DNA of 64,000 nt from Microvirga pakistanensis (GCF_004458765.1 NZ_SPJX01000184.1:124001-188000); one strand, 5' to 3'. Positions 24,861-34,412 are shown, counted from the stretch's first letter. The notes: generated by a model not told the origin, from the sequence alone. Numbers and translations: made by a program.

Positions 24861-26104
24861 GCCAGAATCTCGATCACAAGGCGCTTCTGAGCCTGCTCGA
24901 GCGCCCGCAGCTGCGCCGTCTCCTCGAGGTCTTCAACGGTCATGGCGAAGAGACCCGCATCGTCGGCGGCGCCGTGCGCAACGCCCTGCTCGGGCGTCCC
25001 GTCACGGAAGTGGATTGCAACACCACCATGTTGCCCGAGGCCATGGTGAAGCGCGCGAGCGCGGCCGGGTTCAAGTCCGTTCCGACCGGCATCGAGCATG
25101 GCACCATCACGGTGATCGTGGACGGCGAGCCCTTCGAGGTCACCGCCCTGCGCGTGGATGTGGAGACGAACGGCCGTCAGGCGGTCGTGCATTTCGGGCG
25201 CGATTTCGTGCTCGACGCCAAGCGCCGCGATTTCACCATCAACGCCCTGTCTCTCGGCCTTGACGGGCAGCTTTACGATTACACGGATGGTGCCGCCGAT
25301 CTCCAGGCGCGGCGCGTGCGCTTCATCGGAAACGCGCATGCGCGCATCCGCGAGGATTACTTACGCATCATGCGCTTCTTCCGCTTCCATGCGGAATACG
25401 CGGAAGGCGCGCCCGATGCGGCGGGGCTCGCTGCATCGGGCGCGGAGCGGCACGGATTGGCGATCCTCTCGAAGGAGCGCATCCGCCACGAGCTTCTCAG
25501 GCTCCTGGTGGCACGGCGCGCGGAAGAGACGCTTCAGGTTCTCGCCGGTCACGGTTTCCTGACATGGCTCCTCGCGGGGGCCGCGGAGTTCGGCCGCTTC
25601 GGCAGGATGGCCGCGTCCGACAGAGATCGTCCGGTGCCGATCTGGCGTCTGGCCGCGCTTGCCGTGATGGTCGAGCAGGATGCGGATCGCATGCGCGCGC
25701 ATCTGAGATTGTCCAATGACGAGCACAAGAAGCTCGCCGCCTATGCGCGACTGCTCGCCGGCCTCAAGACCCGGGTTCTGCCGCTCGACGCAATAGCCAT
25801 CCGCCGTCTTGTGACCGAGCACGGGGTCGAAACGTTGAGCGCCGTCCTGGCGGCTGTCGGCGGAGAACCGTCCCCCGTCGTGGACAGGCGCGCCTTCGAG
25901 GCTCTCGAGCGTTATCGGAGTGGCCGGGACCCCGTGCCGGTGTTCCCGCTGCGCGGCGCCGATCTGGTCGCGCGCGGCATTCCGAAAGGCCCGCGGATCG
26001 GCGAGCTTCTCGCGAAGGCCTATCAGGCCTGGCTCGCGGAGGGGTGCCGCACGGACGAGGCCTCCGCGAAGGATCTGTTGGAGCGGATGTTGGCGCAGGT
26101 GTGA
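24857..26104 (+). CDS. cca: CCA tRNA nucleotidyltransferase / poly(A) polymerase family
   Basis: A GTG start at 24857, overlapping the previous TGA, gives 415 residues. The head domain has RIVGGAVRNALLGRPVTEVD, the nucleotidyltransferase G-G-x-V-R and acidic motif, followed by PTGIEHGTITVIVDG and RRDFTINALSLG, with neck RIREDYLRIMRFFRFHAEY. It should add or repair the CCA end of tRNA. The catalytic pair reads E-V-D instead of the more common D-x-D. Related alphaproteobacterial sequences can vary here, but it merits a look. The upstream open frame from 24707 is a shadow. Confidence 0.85.
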   Translation: MSQNLDHKALLSLLERPQLRRLLEVFNGHGEETRIVGGAVRNALLGRPVTEVDCNTTMLPEAMVKRASAAGFKSVPTGIEHGTITVIVDGEPFEVTALRVDVETNGRQAVVHFGRDFVLDAKRRDFTINALSLGLDGQLYDYTDGAADLQARRVRFIGNAHARIREDYLRIMRFFRFHAEYAEGAPDAAGLAASGAERHGLAILSKERIRHELLRLLVARRAEETLQVLAGHGFLTWLLAGAAEFGRFGRMAASDRDRPVPIWRLAALAVMVEQDADRMRAHLRLSNDEHKKLAAYARLLAGLKTRVLPLDAIAIRRLVTEHGVETLSAVLAAVGGEPSPVVDRRAFEALERYRSGRDPVPVFPLRGADLVARGIPKGPRIGELLAKAYQAWLAEGCRTDEASAKDLLERMLAQV

Positions 26105-26160
26105 CCGATACGTGATCCCTGAACTGGTCCGGGCACCCACGCCTCACCCCGCTCCAAGAC

Positions 26161-26190
26161 GTGGATGGCCGGGACGAGCCTGGGCATGAC
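26161..26190. repeat. Dispersed palindromic repeat, ATGxCCGGG type
   Basis: An imperfect inverted repeat GTGGATGGCCGGG-ACGAG-CCTGGGCATGAC lies in the 102-bp gap between the convergent cca and hemF genes. It matches the common rhizobial/bradyrhizobial short intergenic repeat that reads CGTCATGCCCGGGC...GCATCCACG on one strand. It may serve as terminator or be a mobile REP-like remnant. Confidence 0.55.
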
Positions 26191-26206
26191 GAGGAGACTG
26201 CGTAGT

Positions 26207-27103
26207 CTACGGCCACCTGACCGTCGGCGGCATCGAGGAGAGGATCGAGGCGATGTTGCCGCCGGTCTTGAGGCCGAAGATCGTGCCGCGGTCGTAGAGC
26301 AGGTTGAACTCCACGTAGCGGCCGCGCCGCACCTGCTGCTCGATGCGGTCCTCGTCCGTCCAGCCCGTCGTAACGTTGCGGCGCACGATCTCGGGATAGA
26401 TCCGCAGGAAGGCCTCGCCCACATCCTTGGTGAAGGCAAGGTCCTCGTCCGGGTTCCCGGTCCAGTGGTAATCGTAGAAGATGCCGCCGATCCCACGGGG
26501 CTCGCGGCGGTGCTTGAGATAGAAATACTCGTCGCACCATGTCTTGTACTTCTCATAGGAGCCTTCGGGCGCATGGCGGCTGCAGGCCTGCGCCATCGCC
26601 GCATGGAAGCTGACGGTGTCCGGATCGTCCTGCGTCCGGCGGCGGTCGAGCACGGGCGTGAGATCCGCGCCGCCCCCGAACCAGGATTTCGTCGTCACCA
26701 CGAAGCGCGTGTTCATGTGGACGGTCGGCACGTTCGGGTTCCATGGATGGGCGATGAGCGAGATGCCGCCGGCCCAGAAGCGCGGGTCTTGGTCGGAGCC
26801 GGGAATCTGGCCACGGAATTCCGGCGCGAACTCGCCATGGACGGTCGAGACATGCACGCCCACCTTCTCGAAGACCCGCCCGCGCATCATCGACATCACG
26901 CCGCCGCCGCCCGGCGCGCCGCTGTGATCCGTGCGCTCCCAGGGCGTGCGCTCGAAGCGGCCCGCCTGCGAGGCCTCGGGAGGCAGGGGCGCCGTGACCT
27001 CGTCCTCGATCGCCTCGAAGGCGGCGCAGATCCGGTCGCGCAGGGAGGCGAACCAGAGCGGGGCTTCGATCTGCAGGCGTTCGATGTCGGCTGTGTCGGT
27101 CAT
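26207..27103 (-). CDS. hemF: Oxygen-dependent coproporphyrinogen III oxidase
   Basis: The 298-residue enzyme covers the full HemF family: [75 protein letters not shown] and [20 protein letters not shown]. It converts coproporphyrinogen III to protoporphyrinogen IX with O2 in haem synthesis. It is the downstream partner of trmL, which ends 10 nt before it. Metal-binding histidines in HPWNP and VHMN are present. Confidence 0.95.
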   Translation of the reverse strand: MTDTADIERLQIEAPLWFASLRDRICAAFEAIEDEVTAPLPPEASQAGRFERTPWERTDHSGAPGGGGVMSMMRGRVFEKVGVHVSTVHGEFAPEFRGQIPGSDQDPRFWAGGISLIAHPWNPNVPTVHMNTRFVVTTKSWFGGGADLTPVLDRRRTQDDPDTVSFHAAMAQACSRHAPEGSYEKYKTWCDEYFYLKHRREPRGIGGIFYDYHWTGNPDEDLAFTKDVGEAFLRIYPEIVRRNVTTGWTDEDRIEQQVRRGRYVEFNLLYDRGTIFGLKTGGNIASILSSMPPTVRWP

Positions 27104-27113
27104 GGGGGTCGCC

Positions 27114-27593
27114 TCACGTGTCGGTTGGCGCGGGAATAGGGAAGGAGCCGGTCTGCCGCAAGGCTTCGCCGAGGATCATGGCGGCGGTCACCGCCACGTT
27201 GAGCGAGCGCATGCCCGCCTGCATGGGCACGACGATCCTGGCATTCGCCGCGGCATGGACCTCATCCGGCACCCCGGCGGATTCGCGGCCGACCAGGATG
27301 ACGTCCTCCGGGGCATAGCGGAAATCCGTGTAGGGCACGGCGCCCTTCGTGGTGGCGAGCACGAGCCGGCCTCCGCTCTCGCGCCGCCATTCCTCGAAGG
27401 CGCGCCAGGAGATGTGACGTTTGATCGTCACATGGTTGAGGTAATCCATGCCGGAGCGGCGAAGGTTGCGGTCCGACACGTCGAAGGCCGCGGGCTCGAT
27501 GATCTCCACGGGAACGCCGAGGCAGGCGGCCAGGCGCAGCATGGTGCCGGTGTTCTGGGGAATGTCCGGCTGGAATATGGCGAGACGAGGCAT
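27114..27593 (-). CDS. trmL: tRNA (cytidine(34)-2'-O)-methyltransferase
   Basis: The start at 27593 yields 159 residues, the normal size for TrmL. SPOUT-fold motifs: [51 protein letters not shown] and [22 protein letters not shown], which forms the knot and SAM pocket. It methylates the wobble base of tRNA-Leu. An upstream in-frame start at 27674 would run into the divergent ABC exporter promoter and was rejected. Confidence 0.92.
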   Translation of the reverse strand: MPRLAIFQPDIPQNTGTMLRLAACLGVPVEIIEPAAFDVSDRNLRRSGMDYLNHVTIKRHISWRAFEEWRRESGGRLVLATTKGAVPYTDFRYAPEDVILVGRESAGVPDEVHAAANARIVVPMQAGMRSLNVAVTAAMILGEALRQTGSFPIPAPTDT

Positions 27594-27691
27594 GGCACCG
27601 TCATCGGTGCAGGAGCGCCCGGCGTCAAGTGAACGCTTCGGTCCGGCCTGTGTTAAAGCAGGGGACCACGGCAAAGAATTCGGGGAAGGGA

Positions 27692-29557
27692 ATGTTCCGG
27701 TGGCTGGAAAAGCGGGTCGATCCGTTCGCGCCGTTCGACGAGAACGAGACGCCGCCGAACACCGTGGGGGGCTTTACCTGGCATTATCTCAGGCCCGTCC
27801 GCTCCTGGCTCGTCCTCCTGTTCTTCGTGGCGCTGATCGTCGGCCTGTTCGAATCGTCCCTCTACATCCTGCTCGGCTGGCTGGTGGACATCCTGTCGAA
27901 CTCCACGCCGGACCGGATCTGGGACGAGCACGGCACCACGCTCATGGTCATGGCCGCCCTCGTCGTGTTCGTCAGGCCTGTCCTGAACTTCGCGCATGAG
28001 CTGGTGGCCAATCAGATCATCATCCCGCAGAGCACCAACATGATCCGCTGGCGGACCCATGTTTACACGCTGGGCCATGCGGTGAGCTATTTCCAGGCCG
28101 ATTTCGCAGGGAGGCTCGCCAACCGCATCATGCAGGGCGGGGGTGCGATCCGCAGCATCGCCGTCACGATGATCGACACGCTGCTCTACGTGGCGATCTA
28201 TGCGGTCACAGCGCTCGGCGTCTTTTCCAGCGTCAGTCCATGGCTCGCCTTGCCCATGGGGCTCTGGATCATCGGCTATGCGGTTCTCCTGCGCTTCTTC
28301 GTACCGCGCGCCAAGGAGCGGTCCCTGAAGGTGGCCGATACCCGCTCGGCGCTCGTGGGCCGGGTGGTGGACAGCTACACCAACATCCTCACGGTCAAGC
28401 TCTTCGCGCGGGCCGACGAGGAGCGCTCGGCCGTCAAGGAGGCCGTGCGGGCCAACACGGACGCTTTTCTTCGGTCCCTGAGGCTCAATTCCGTCGTTTC
28501 CGGCCTCCTCTCCGTCATGAACAGCCTGCTCCTGGCCGCCACCGGGGCCCTTTCGGTGATGCTGTGGAGCCGGGGCGTCATGACCAGCGGCGAGGCCGCC
28601 TCCGGCCTTGCTCTCGTGATGCGGATCCTCGCCATGTCGGGCTGGGTCATGCACACGGTCCGCGACGTCTTCGAGAATATCGGCACCGTCCAGGAGAGCA
28701 TGCAGACCATCGCCCGGCCGCACGGGCTCGTGGATGCGCCCCAGGCGCCGCGCCTCAAGGTCGCCCGGGGGGAGATCCGCTTCGAGAACGTCTCCTTCCA
28801 CTACGGCAGGGAGGAGGGCGTCATCGAAGGGCTCACCCTCACGATCCGGGCAGGCGAGAAGGTGGGACTCGTGGGCACCAGCGGCGCCGGGAAGACCACG
28901 ATCACGTCGCTGCTCCTGCGCCTGCACGACGTGGAGGGCGGGCGCATCCTCATCGACGGGCAGGACATCGCGAGGGTCTCGCAGGACTCCCTGCGCTCCT
29001 CCATCGCAGTGGTCACCCAGGACACCTCGCTCCTCCACCGTTCGATCCGGGACAACATCGCCTATGGACGGCCGGAGGCCACGGAGAGGGAGATCCTGGA
29101 GGCGGCGCGCCTTGCCCATGCCCATGACTTCATCATGGGTCTCGAGGATCATCGCGGGCGGCGCGGCTATGACGCGCATGTGGGCGAGCGCGGCGTGAAG
29201 CTCTCCGGCGGTCAGCGCCAGCGCATCGCCATCGCCCGCGTGATCCTGAAGAACGCCCCGATCCTGGTGCTCGACGAGGCGACCTCCGCCCTGGATTCCG
29301 AGGTCGAGGCGGCGATTCAGGACTCCCTGTCCACCCTCATGCAGGGCAAGACGGTGCTCGCCATCGCCCATCGCCTTTCCACCATCGCGGCCCTCGACCG
29401 TCTCATCGTCCTCGAAGAGGGGAGTATCGTGGAGGAGGGGACCCATGCCGAGCTTCTCCAGGCGGGCGGTCTCTATGCCCGGCTCTGGCGGCGGCAGTCG
29501 GGCGGATTCCTGGGCGCGGGGGCGGGCGAAGGATCTCCGGAAGCGGTGTCCGTCTAG
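27692..29557 (+). CDS. ABC transporter, fused permease and ATP-binding domains (exporter)
   Basis: The ATG at 27692 follows a GGGGAAGGGA ribosome-binding site, giving 621 residues. Six membrane helices (type I exporter fold, about 40-330) precede the ATPase with Walker A GTSGAGKTT, Q-loop VVTQDTSLLHRS, signature LSGGQRQRIAIARV, Walker B ILVLDEATSALD and the H-loop AIAHRLST. It probably works as a homodimer exporting lipids, peptides or drugs. The transported substrate is unknown. It is monocistronic, ahead of the pet operon. Confidence 0.88.
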   Translation: MFRWLEKRVDPFAPFDENETPPNTVGGFTWHYLRPVRSWLVLLFFVALIVGLFESSLYILLGWLVDILSNSTPDRIWDEHGTTLMVMAALVVFVRPVLNFAHELVANQIIIPQSTNMIRWRTHVYTLGHAVSYFQADFAGRLANRIMQGGGAIRSIAVTMIDTLLYVAIYAVTALGVFSSVSPWLALPMGLWIIGYAVLLRFFVPRAKERSLKVADTRSALVGRVVDSYTNILTVKLFARADEERSAVKEAVRANTDAFLRSLRLNSVVSGLLSVMNSLLLAATGALSVMLWSRGVMTSGEAASGLALVMRILAMSGWVMHTVRDVFENIGTVQESMQTIARPHGLVDAPQAPRLKVARGEIRFENVSFHYGREEGVIEGLTLTIRAGEKVGLVGTSGAGKTTITSLLLRLHDVEGGRILIDGQDIARVSQDSLRSSIAVVTQDTSLLHRSIRDNIAYGRPEATEREILEAARLAHAHDFIMGLEDHRGRRGYDAHVGERGVKLSGGQRQRIAIARVILKNAPILVLDEATSALDSEVEAAIQDSLSTLMQGKTVLAIAHRLSTIAALDRLIVLEEGSIVEEGTHAELLQAGGLYARLWRRQSGGFLGAGAGEGSPEAVSV

Positions 29558-29763
29558 GCTGGTTTCCAAGGAAACAGGTTGGAACATCTCCAATCCGCCT
29601 ATGGACAGGCGGGCTTGACCGTGCCAAAGAGCCACCGCGCGGCGACTCCCAGTCGCATTGCGTGCGCGTTGACGCGTATGCTTGTTCCTTTCAACCCGGA
29701 ACCGGCGTGCCGAATGCCTTGGTTTGCAAGACATTGCCGATGCGCGGTTCTCGTTTTTGATCA

Positions 29764-30327
29764 ATGCTGGAGAGCCAAGTGGCCGAGACCACCACTCATG
29801 TCGCTGAGCCGACACGGCGCGATTTCCTTTACATCGCCACGGGCGCGGCCGCCGCTGTCGGCGGAGCAACCCTGGTATGGCCCTTCGTCCAGTCCCTGGC
29901 GCCCGACGCGGCGACGGTGGCGGCAGGCGCCCCTGTCGAGGTGGACCTGACGCCGATCGCCGAAGGGCAGATCGTCAAGGTTTTCTGGCGCGGCAAGCTG
30001 ATCTTCATCCGTCACCGCACGGCCGAGGAGATCAAGTCCGCCCAGGACGTGAACGTGGCCAGCTTGCGCGATCCGCAGGCCGACGCGGACCGCGTCAAGG
30101 AAGGCAAGTCCCAGTGGCTGATCGTCTACGGCAACTGCACCCACCTGGGTTGCGTGCCGCTCGGCCAGCAGGGCGAGTACCATGGCTGGTTCTGTCCCTG
30201 TCACGGTTCGGTGTTCGACACCTCCGGCCGCGTCCGCGGCGGTCCGGCGCCGATCAACCTGCCGATCCCGCCCTATTCCTTCGCGTCCGACACGAAGATC
30301 ATCATCGGCCAAGAAGCCACGGCGTAA
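29764..30327 (+). CDS. petA: Ubiquinol-cytochrome c reductase iron-sulfur (Rieske) subunit
   Basis: The 187-residue protein has a Tat-type anchor [18 protein letters not shown] and the Rieske cluster motifs CTHLGC (Cys125, His127, Cys130) and CPCHGS (Cys144, Cys146, His147). The linker includes the extra loop [13 protein letters not shown] found in alphaproteobacteria. It carries electrons from ubiquinol to cytochrome c1. A GTG at 29779 preceded by GGAGAG is an alternative start and would leave the Tat motif intact. First gene of petABC. Confidence 0.95.
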   Translation: MLESQVAETTTHVAEPTRRDFLYIATGAAAAVGGATLVWPFVQSLAPDAATVAAGAPVEVDLTPIAEGQIVKVFWRGKLIFIRHRTAEEIKSAQDVNVASLRDPQADADRVKEGKSQWLIVYGNCTHLGCVPLGQQGEYHGWFCPCHGSVFDTSGRVRGGPAPINLPIPPYSFASDTKIIIGQEATA

Positions 30328-30351
30328 CCCCGGGACGATCAGGCGACAATC

Positions 30352-31632
30352 ATGAGCGAACATCCCACAACTTACGTTCCCAAGAGCGCCTTCGGTAAGT
30401 GGTTCGAAAGCCGCTTGCCCATCGCAGGGCTCATCCATTCCTCGTTCATCGCATTCCCGGTGCCGCGGAACCTGACCTATTTCTGGACCTTCGGCGCGAT
30501 CCTGGTCTTCATGCTCGTCTCGCAGATCGTGACGGGCGTGTTCCTGGCCATGTACTACACGCCGAATGCGACGATGGCCTTCCAGTCCGTCGAGCACATC
30601 ATGCGCGACGTGAACTACGGCTGGCTGATCCGCTATCTGCACGCCAACGGCGCGTCGATGTTCTTCGTCGCGGTCTACGTGCACATCTTCCGCAACTTCT
30701 ACTACGGCTCCTACAAGGCGCCGCGCGAAGTGCTCTACATCCTGGGCGTGATCATCTTCCTGCTGATGATGGCCACCGCCTTCATGGGCTACGTGCTTCC
30801 CTGGGGCCAAATGAGCTTCTGGGGCGCCACCGTGATCACCAACCTGTTCTCGGCGATCCCGGTGGTCGGCGACACCATCGTCAGCTATCTCTGGGGCGGC
30901 TACTCGGTGGGCAACCCGACCCTGAACCGCTTCTTCTCCCTGCACTACCTGCTGCCCTTCATGATCGCGGGCGTCGTGATCCTGCACATCTGGGCGCTGC
31001 ACGTGCCGGGCCAGAACAACCCGACCGGCATTCCGATCAAGTCGGGCAAGGACGCGGTTCCGTTCACCCCCTACGCCACCATCAAGGACATCTTCGCCGT
31101 CGTGGTGTTCATGCTCTTCTTCGCATGGTGGGTGTTCTACATCCCGAACTATCTCGGCCACGCGGACAACTACATCCCGGCGAACCCGGCCGTGACGCCC
31201 GCGCACATCGTGCCCGAGTGGTACTTCCTGCCCTTCTACGCGATCCTGCGCGCCATTCCCGACAAGCTCGGCGGCGTCATCGCGATGATCTCGGCCATCC
31301 TGATCTGGTGCTTCATGCCCTGGCTCGACACCTCCAAGGTGCGCTCCACGGCCTATCGCCCGCTCTACAAGCAGTTCTTCTGGCTGTTCGTGGTGGTCTG
31401 TGTCGTGCTCGGCTGGCTGGGCTCGCGCCCGGCGGAGGGCTGGTACGTGATCGCATCGCAGATCTGCACTGTGTACTACTTCGCCCACTTCCTGATCGTC
31501 CTGCCGGTGCTCGGCTTCGTCGAGCGTCCGCTGCCGCTGCCGAATTCGATCCTCGAATCCGTCATGGGCGTGCAGAAGGGCGGGGCCGGAATCCCGGCCG
31601 GCGCCAATGCCGAGCCGCATTCCAAGGGCTGA
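30352..31632 (+). CDS. petB: Cytochrome b of the bc1 complex
   Basis: The 426-residue multi-helix protein has haem-ligand histidine pairs in [21 protein letters not shown] and [19 protein letters not shown], and the Qo-site signature [14 protein letters not shown]. It is the full-length b subunit, not split into b6 and subunit IV. It lies 24 nt after petA, and its TGA overlaps a possible ATG of petC at 31632. Confidence 0.96.
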   Translation: MSEHPTTYVPKSAFGKWFESRLPIAGLIHSSFIAFPVPRNLTYFWTFGAILVFMLVSQIVTGVFLAMYYTPNATMAFQSVEHIMRDVNYGWLIRYLHANGASMFFVAVYVHIFRNFYYGSYKAPREVLYILGVIIFLLMMATAFMGYVLPWGQMSFWGATVITNLFSAIPVVGDTIVSYLWGGYSVGNPTLNRFFSLHYLLPFMIAGVVILHIWALHVPGQNNPTGIPIKSGKDAVPFTPYATIKDIFAVVVFMLFFAWWVFYIPNYLGHADNYIPANPAVTPAHIVPEWYFLPFYAILRAIPDKLGGVIAMISAILIWCFMPWLDTSKVRSTAYRPLYKQFFWLFVVVCVVLGWLGSRPAEGWYVIASQICTVYYFAHFLIVLPVLGFVERPLPLPNSILESVMGVQKGGAGIPAGANAEPHSKG

Positions 31633-31655
31633 TGCGAGAGTTGGGGAAAAAGAAA

Positions 31656-32540
31656 ATGATGAAGCGTACTCTTCTCATCGCAGCGGCCGTTCTCGGCCTC
31701 TCCGCTCCCGCTTTCGCTGCCGGCGAGACTCCCGTCCCGCCGCAGCAGAAGTGGAGCTTCCAGGGCCCGTTCGGCACTTTCGACCGGGCACAGCTCCAGC
31801 GCGGCTTCAAGGTCTATCGCGAGGTCTGCGCCTCCTGCCACGGCCTGTCCTACGTGGCCTTCCGCAACCTCGCGGAGGAAGGCGGTCCGGAATTCTCCGA
31901 GGCCCAGGTGAAGGCGCTCGCCGCCGAGTATCAGATCACGGACGGCCCGAACGAGGCCGGCGACATGTTCCAGCGCCCCGGCCGCCCGGCCGACCGCTTC
32001 CCGTCTCCGTTCCCGAACGAGAACGCCGCGGCCGCGGCCAACGGCGGCAAGGCTCCTCCGGACCTGTCCCTGATGGCGAAGGCCCGCACCTACGAGCGCG
32101 GCTTCCCCTGGTTCATCACGGACATGTTCCGCCAGTACTCGGAGAACGGCGCCGACTACCTCGTGGCGCTGCTCAACGGCTACCAGGAGCCCCCGGCCGG
32201 CTTCCGGGTGCCCGAGGGCGGCCACTACAACCACTATTACCCGGGCCACGTGATCGCCATGCCCAAGCCGCTCAGCGACGGGCAGGTGGAGTACCCAAAG
32301 AACGAGGCCGGTCAGCCCCAGGCTCCGGAGACCGTCGACCAGTATGCGAGGGACGTCACGGCCTTCCTCACCTGGACGGCGGAGCCGCATCTCGAGGCCC
32401 GCAAGCGCCTCGGCTTCCAGGTCATTCTGTTCCTGCTCGTCCTGTCGGGACTGCTCTACTTCACCAAGAAGAAGGTGTGGGCCCGGGTGGGCGGCGAGGT
32501 CGAAGGCCACGCTACGCCTCCGATGACCCACAATCCGTAA
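31656..32540 (+). CDS. petC: Cytochrome c1 of the bc1 complex
   Basis: Start 31656 (MMKRTLL) follows GGGGAAAAAG. An in-frame ATG at 31632 overlapping the petB stop would add eight residues. The 294-residue protein has a signal peptide (APAFA-AG), the c-type haem motif CASCH near residue 40, and a C-terminal anchor helix VILFLLVLSGLLYFTKKKVWARV. It passes electrons to soluble cytochrome c in the periplasm. A strong terminator follows, ending the petABC operon. Confidence 0.95.
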   Translation: MMKRTLLIAAAVLGLSAPAFAAGETPVPPQQKWSFQGPFGTFDRAQLQRGFKVYREVCASCHGLSYVAFRNLAEEGGPEFSEAQVKALAAEYQITDGPNEAGDMFQRPGRPADRFPSPFPNENAAAAANGGKAPPDLSLMAKARTYERGFPWFITDMFRQYSENGADYLVALLNGYQEPPAGFRVPEGGHYNHYYPGHVIAMPKPLSDGQVEYPKNEAGQPQAPETVDQYARDVTAFLTWTAEPHLEARKRLGFQVILFLLVLSGLLYFTKKKVWARVGGEVEGHATPPMTHNP

Positions 32541-32546
32541 CATAAG

Positions 32547-32578
32547 AAAGGCCCCGGTCCCCGGGGCCTTTTCTTTTC
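32547..32578 (+). terminator. Rho-independent terminator of petABC
   Basis: An 11-bp perfect stem (AAAGGCCCCGG against CCGGGGCCTTT) with a 3-nt loop is followed by TCTTTT. It begins 6 nt after the petC stop and should end the operon before the 2H phosphoesterase gene. Confidence 0.9.
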
Positions 32579-32604
32579 GGGTGACATCCCGCCGGGACGA
32601 ATTT

Positions 32605-33225
32605 ATGCCGGACGGCATGCTGCAGACCATCGCCGACGACATCTGGGGCCAGCCGTGCCTCGCCTATCATGTCCAGCCGCACCTTTCCCCCGAGACGCAG
32701 GCCTCTCTCGCGGACCTTCGGAGGGACATCGCCGAACTCTGGCCCACTCCGCTCTTCCTCGCAATGCCCGAGGCGCTCCACGTCACGCTCTATGCCCTGA
32801 TCCAGGTGAAGGCGCATCTCGACAAGGAACGTTATTGGAGCGGCATTGCCGAGCCCTGCCGGGCCCTGCTCGACGGGCTGTGCCGGGGCCATGGCCCCCT
32901 TGAGCTGCACTTCACCCGGCTGAAGGCGACGGACACGGCCATCATCGCCGTCGCCACGGACGAGACGGGTCTGATCGCCAAGCTCCGCGAAGCCATTGCC
33001 GAGGAGCTTCCTCCTCCGCCCGGCCTCGAACCCATCCGCTATGACCTCATCCACACGACGCTCGCGCGCTACCGTACCTCCGACCGGGTGCCGGATGCGG
33101 CCGTCGAGGCGTTGGAGGCAATCCCGGTCTCGATCAGGGCTCCCGTGACGCGCCTCAAGATCATCCGGGAGACCCTTTTCCCCTGCCAGGTTCTCGATGA
33201 GGTCCAGTCGTTCCCGCTCTGCTAG
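32605..33225 (+). CDS. 2'-5' RNA ligase / 2H phosphoesterase superfamily protein
   Basis: The start at 32605 (ATG after GGGA, about 8 nt) gives 206 residues. Two H-x-T-h motifs, HVTLYALI and IHTTLARYR, about 110 residues apart, are the catalytic pair of the 2H phosphoesterase superfamily. Members open 2',3'-cyclic phosphates or 2'-5' linkages. The actual RNA substrate is unknown. It is separated from petC by a terminator, so it needs its own promoter in the 27 nt before it or relies on read-through. Confidence 0.75.
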   Translation: MPDGMLQTIADDIWGQPCLAYHVQPHLSPETQASLADLRRDIAELWPTPLFLAMPEALHVTLYALIQVKAHLDKERYWSGIAEPCRALLDGLCRGHGPLELHFTRLKATDTAIIAVATDETGLIAKLREAIAEELPPPPGLEPIRYDLIHTTLARYRTSDRVPDAAVEALEAIPVSIRAPVTRLKIIRETLFPCQVLDEVQSFPLC

Positions 33226-33322
33226 CGCATCGTGCAGAAAAGTGGACGCGGTTTGCTGCCCGAACGATGCGCCGTTCAAAAGTGGAGCATCGGGTTGGAT
33301 TCCACTTTCGGGTCCGATGCTC
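33225..33322. repeat. Two tandem palindromic intergenic repeats
   Basis: Two hairpins follow the 2H phosphoesterase stop. GCGCATCGT at 33225-33233 pairs with ACGATGCGC at 33264-33272. GAGCATCGG at 33285-33293 pairs with CCGATGCTC at 33314-33322. The second contains GATTCCACTTTCGG, which recurs in the palindrome at 45427-45470. They belong to a dispersed family of short rhizobial intergenic elements. Confidence 0.7.
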
Positions 33323-33365
33323 TTGGAACTTGTCGCAGCAGGGAAAGAGCCTTGCGCTCCCTCAC

Positions 33366-33394
33366 GCCATCACCGGCCCTGTGCCGGTGATGGC
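33366..33394. repeat. Perfect 12-bp inverted repeat of the ATCACCGGC family
   Basis: GCCATCACCGGC pairs perfectly with GCCGGTGATGGC around a 5-nt loop. A second copy with a 9-bp stem sits at 61412-61434, and in both cases a GGGATGG stretch follows about 30 nt later. It lies in the 308-bp gap before mtnP. I see no gene in the gap, only these repeats and the mtnP promoter. Confidence 0.7.
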
Positions 33395-33533
33395 GGAGGC
33401 GCGCTCTTCTGACCGGGATGGCCGGGAAAGGCCGGCATGGCGAAGCATGGACCGTTCGACGGAGCCTCCATTTGGGTTCTCGCCCGACAGCCGCTATGGT
33501 CGCGGCTCAGTTTGACGCGAGGACCGGACAACA

Positions 33534-34412
33534 ATGACGAAGGCAGTTCTGGGGATCATCGGCGGATCGGGGGTCTATGATCTGCCTGGGATCGAGGATG
33601 TGCGGGAAAGGCCCATCGCCTCGCCCTGGGGCGAGCCCTCGGATGTGCTGCGCATGGGGCGGATCGGCGAGACCGACGTGGCCTTCCTGCCCCGCCACGG
33701 CCGCGGCCACCGGCTTTCGCCCTCTGACATCAACTACCGCGCCAATATCGACGTGATGAAGCGGGCCGGTGTCACGGACCTGATTTCCGTCTCCGCCTGC
33801 GGCTCCTTCCGGCAGGAGTATCATCCGGGCTTCTTCGTGCTGGTCGACCAGTATGTGGACCGCACCCACAAGCGGGAGAATTCCTTCTTCGGCCGAGGCT
33901 GCGTGGCGCATGTGCCCATGGCGCATCCGGTCTGTCCCCTGCTGCAGCGGCGGATCGCGGCCGCTGCGGTGGCGGAGGACATCCCGCATGCCGTCGGCGG
34001 CACGCTCGTGTGCATCGAAGGGCCGCAATTCTCGACCTATGCCGAATCCATCACCTACCGGGAGCAGGGCTACGACGTGATCGGCATGACGGCGATGCCG
34101 GAAGCCAAGCTCGCTCGCGAGGCCGAAATCACCTACGCCACCGTCGCCATGGTGACCGACTACGATTGTTGGCATCCCGAGCACGACAGCGTGGACGTGG
34201 CCTCCGTCGTCGCGGTCGCCCGGGAAAACGCCTCTAAGGTGGCGCGCCTGATCGCCCGCATCGCCCGCGATTTCCCCGCCGAGCACGAGCCGTGCCCCGT
34301 GGGCTCCGACCAGGCGCTCGACGGCGCCATCATGACGGCCCCGTCGGCGCGGGATCCCGGGCTTCTGAAAAAGCTCGATGCCGTCGCGGGCCGTGTGCTA
34401 AACCCCGCCTAG
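33534..34412 (+). CDS. mtnP: S-methyl-5'-thioadenosine phosphorylase
   Basis: The 292-residue purine nucleoside phosphorylase fold has [33 protein letters not shown] (phosphate site), [27 protein letters not shown] and [16 protein letters not shown]...[17 protein letters not shown]. It splits methylthioadenosine into adenine and methylthioribose-1-phosphate. The next gene, apt, recycles the adenine, which makes this a coherent salvage operon. Confidence 0.95.
   Translation: MTKAVLGIIGGSGVYDLPGIEDVRERPIASPWGEPSDVLRMGRIGETDVAFLPRHGRGHRLSPSDINYRANIDVMKRAGVTDLISVSACGSFRQEYHPGFFVLVDQYVDRTHKRENSFFGRGCVAHVPMAHPVCPLLQRRIAAAAVAEDIPHAVGGTLVCIEGPQFSTYAESITYREQGYDVIGMTAMPEAKLAREAEITYATVAMVTDYDCWHPEHDSVDVASVVAVARENASKVARLIARIARDFPAEHEPCPVGSDQALDGAIMTAPSARDPGLLKKLDAVAGRVLNPA

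Noticed and set aside
26101-26206. Possible CRISPR-like or RNA gene between cca and hemF
   Set aside because: Only a single imperfect palindrome is present, with no direct repeats, spacers or tRNA features.
27653-29869. Open frame of 738 codons on the minus strand opposite the ABC exporter
   Set aside because: It runs antisense to a gene with complete Walker and signature motifs, has low-complexity His/Arg/Asp-rich sequence and crosses into petA.
29761-31620. Open frame of 619 codons on the minus strand opposite petA and petB
   Set aside because: It is a shadow of the highly biased cytochrome genes. The His/Asp/Arg-rich sequence shows no domain.
30399-31655. Upstream extension of the petC frame through petB
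   Set aside because: The frame is open only by chance. The signal peptide and ribosome-binding site place the petC start at 31656 (or 31632).
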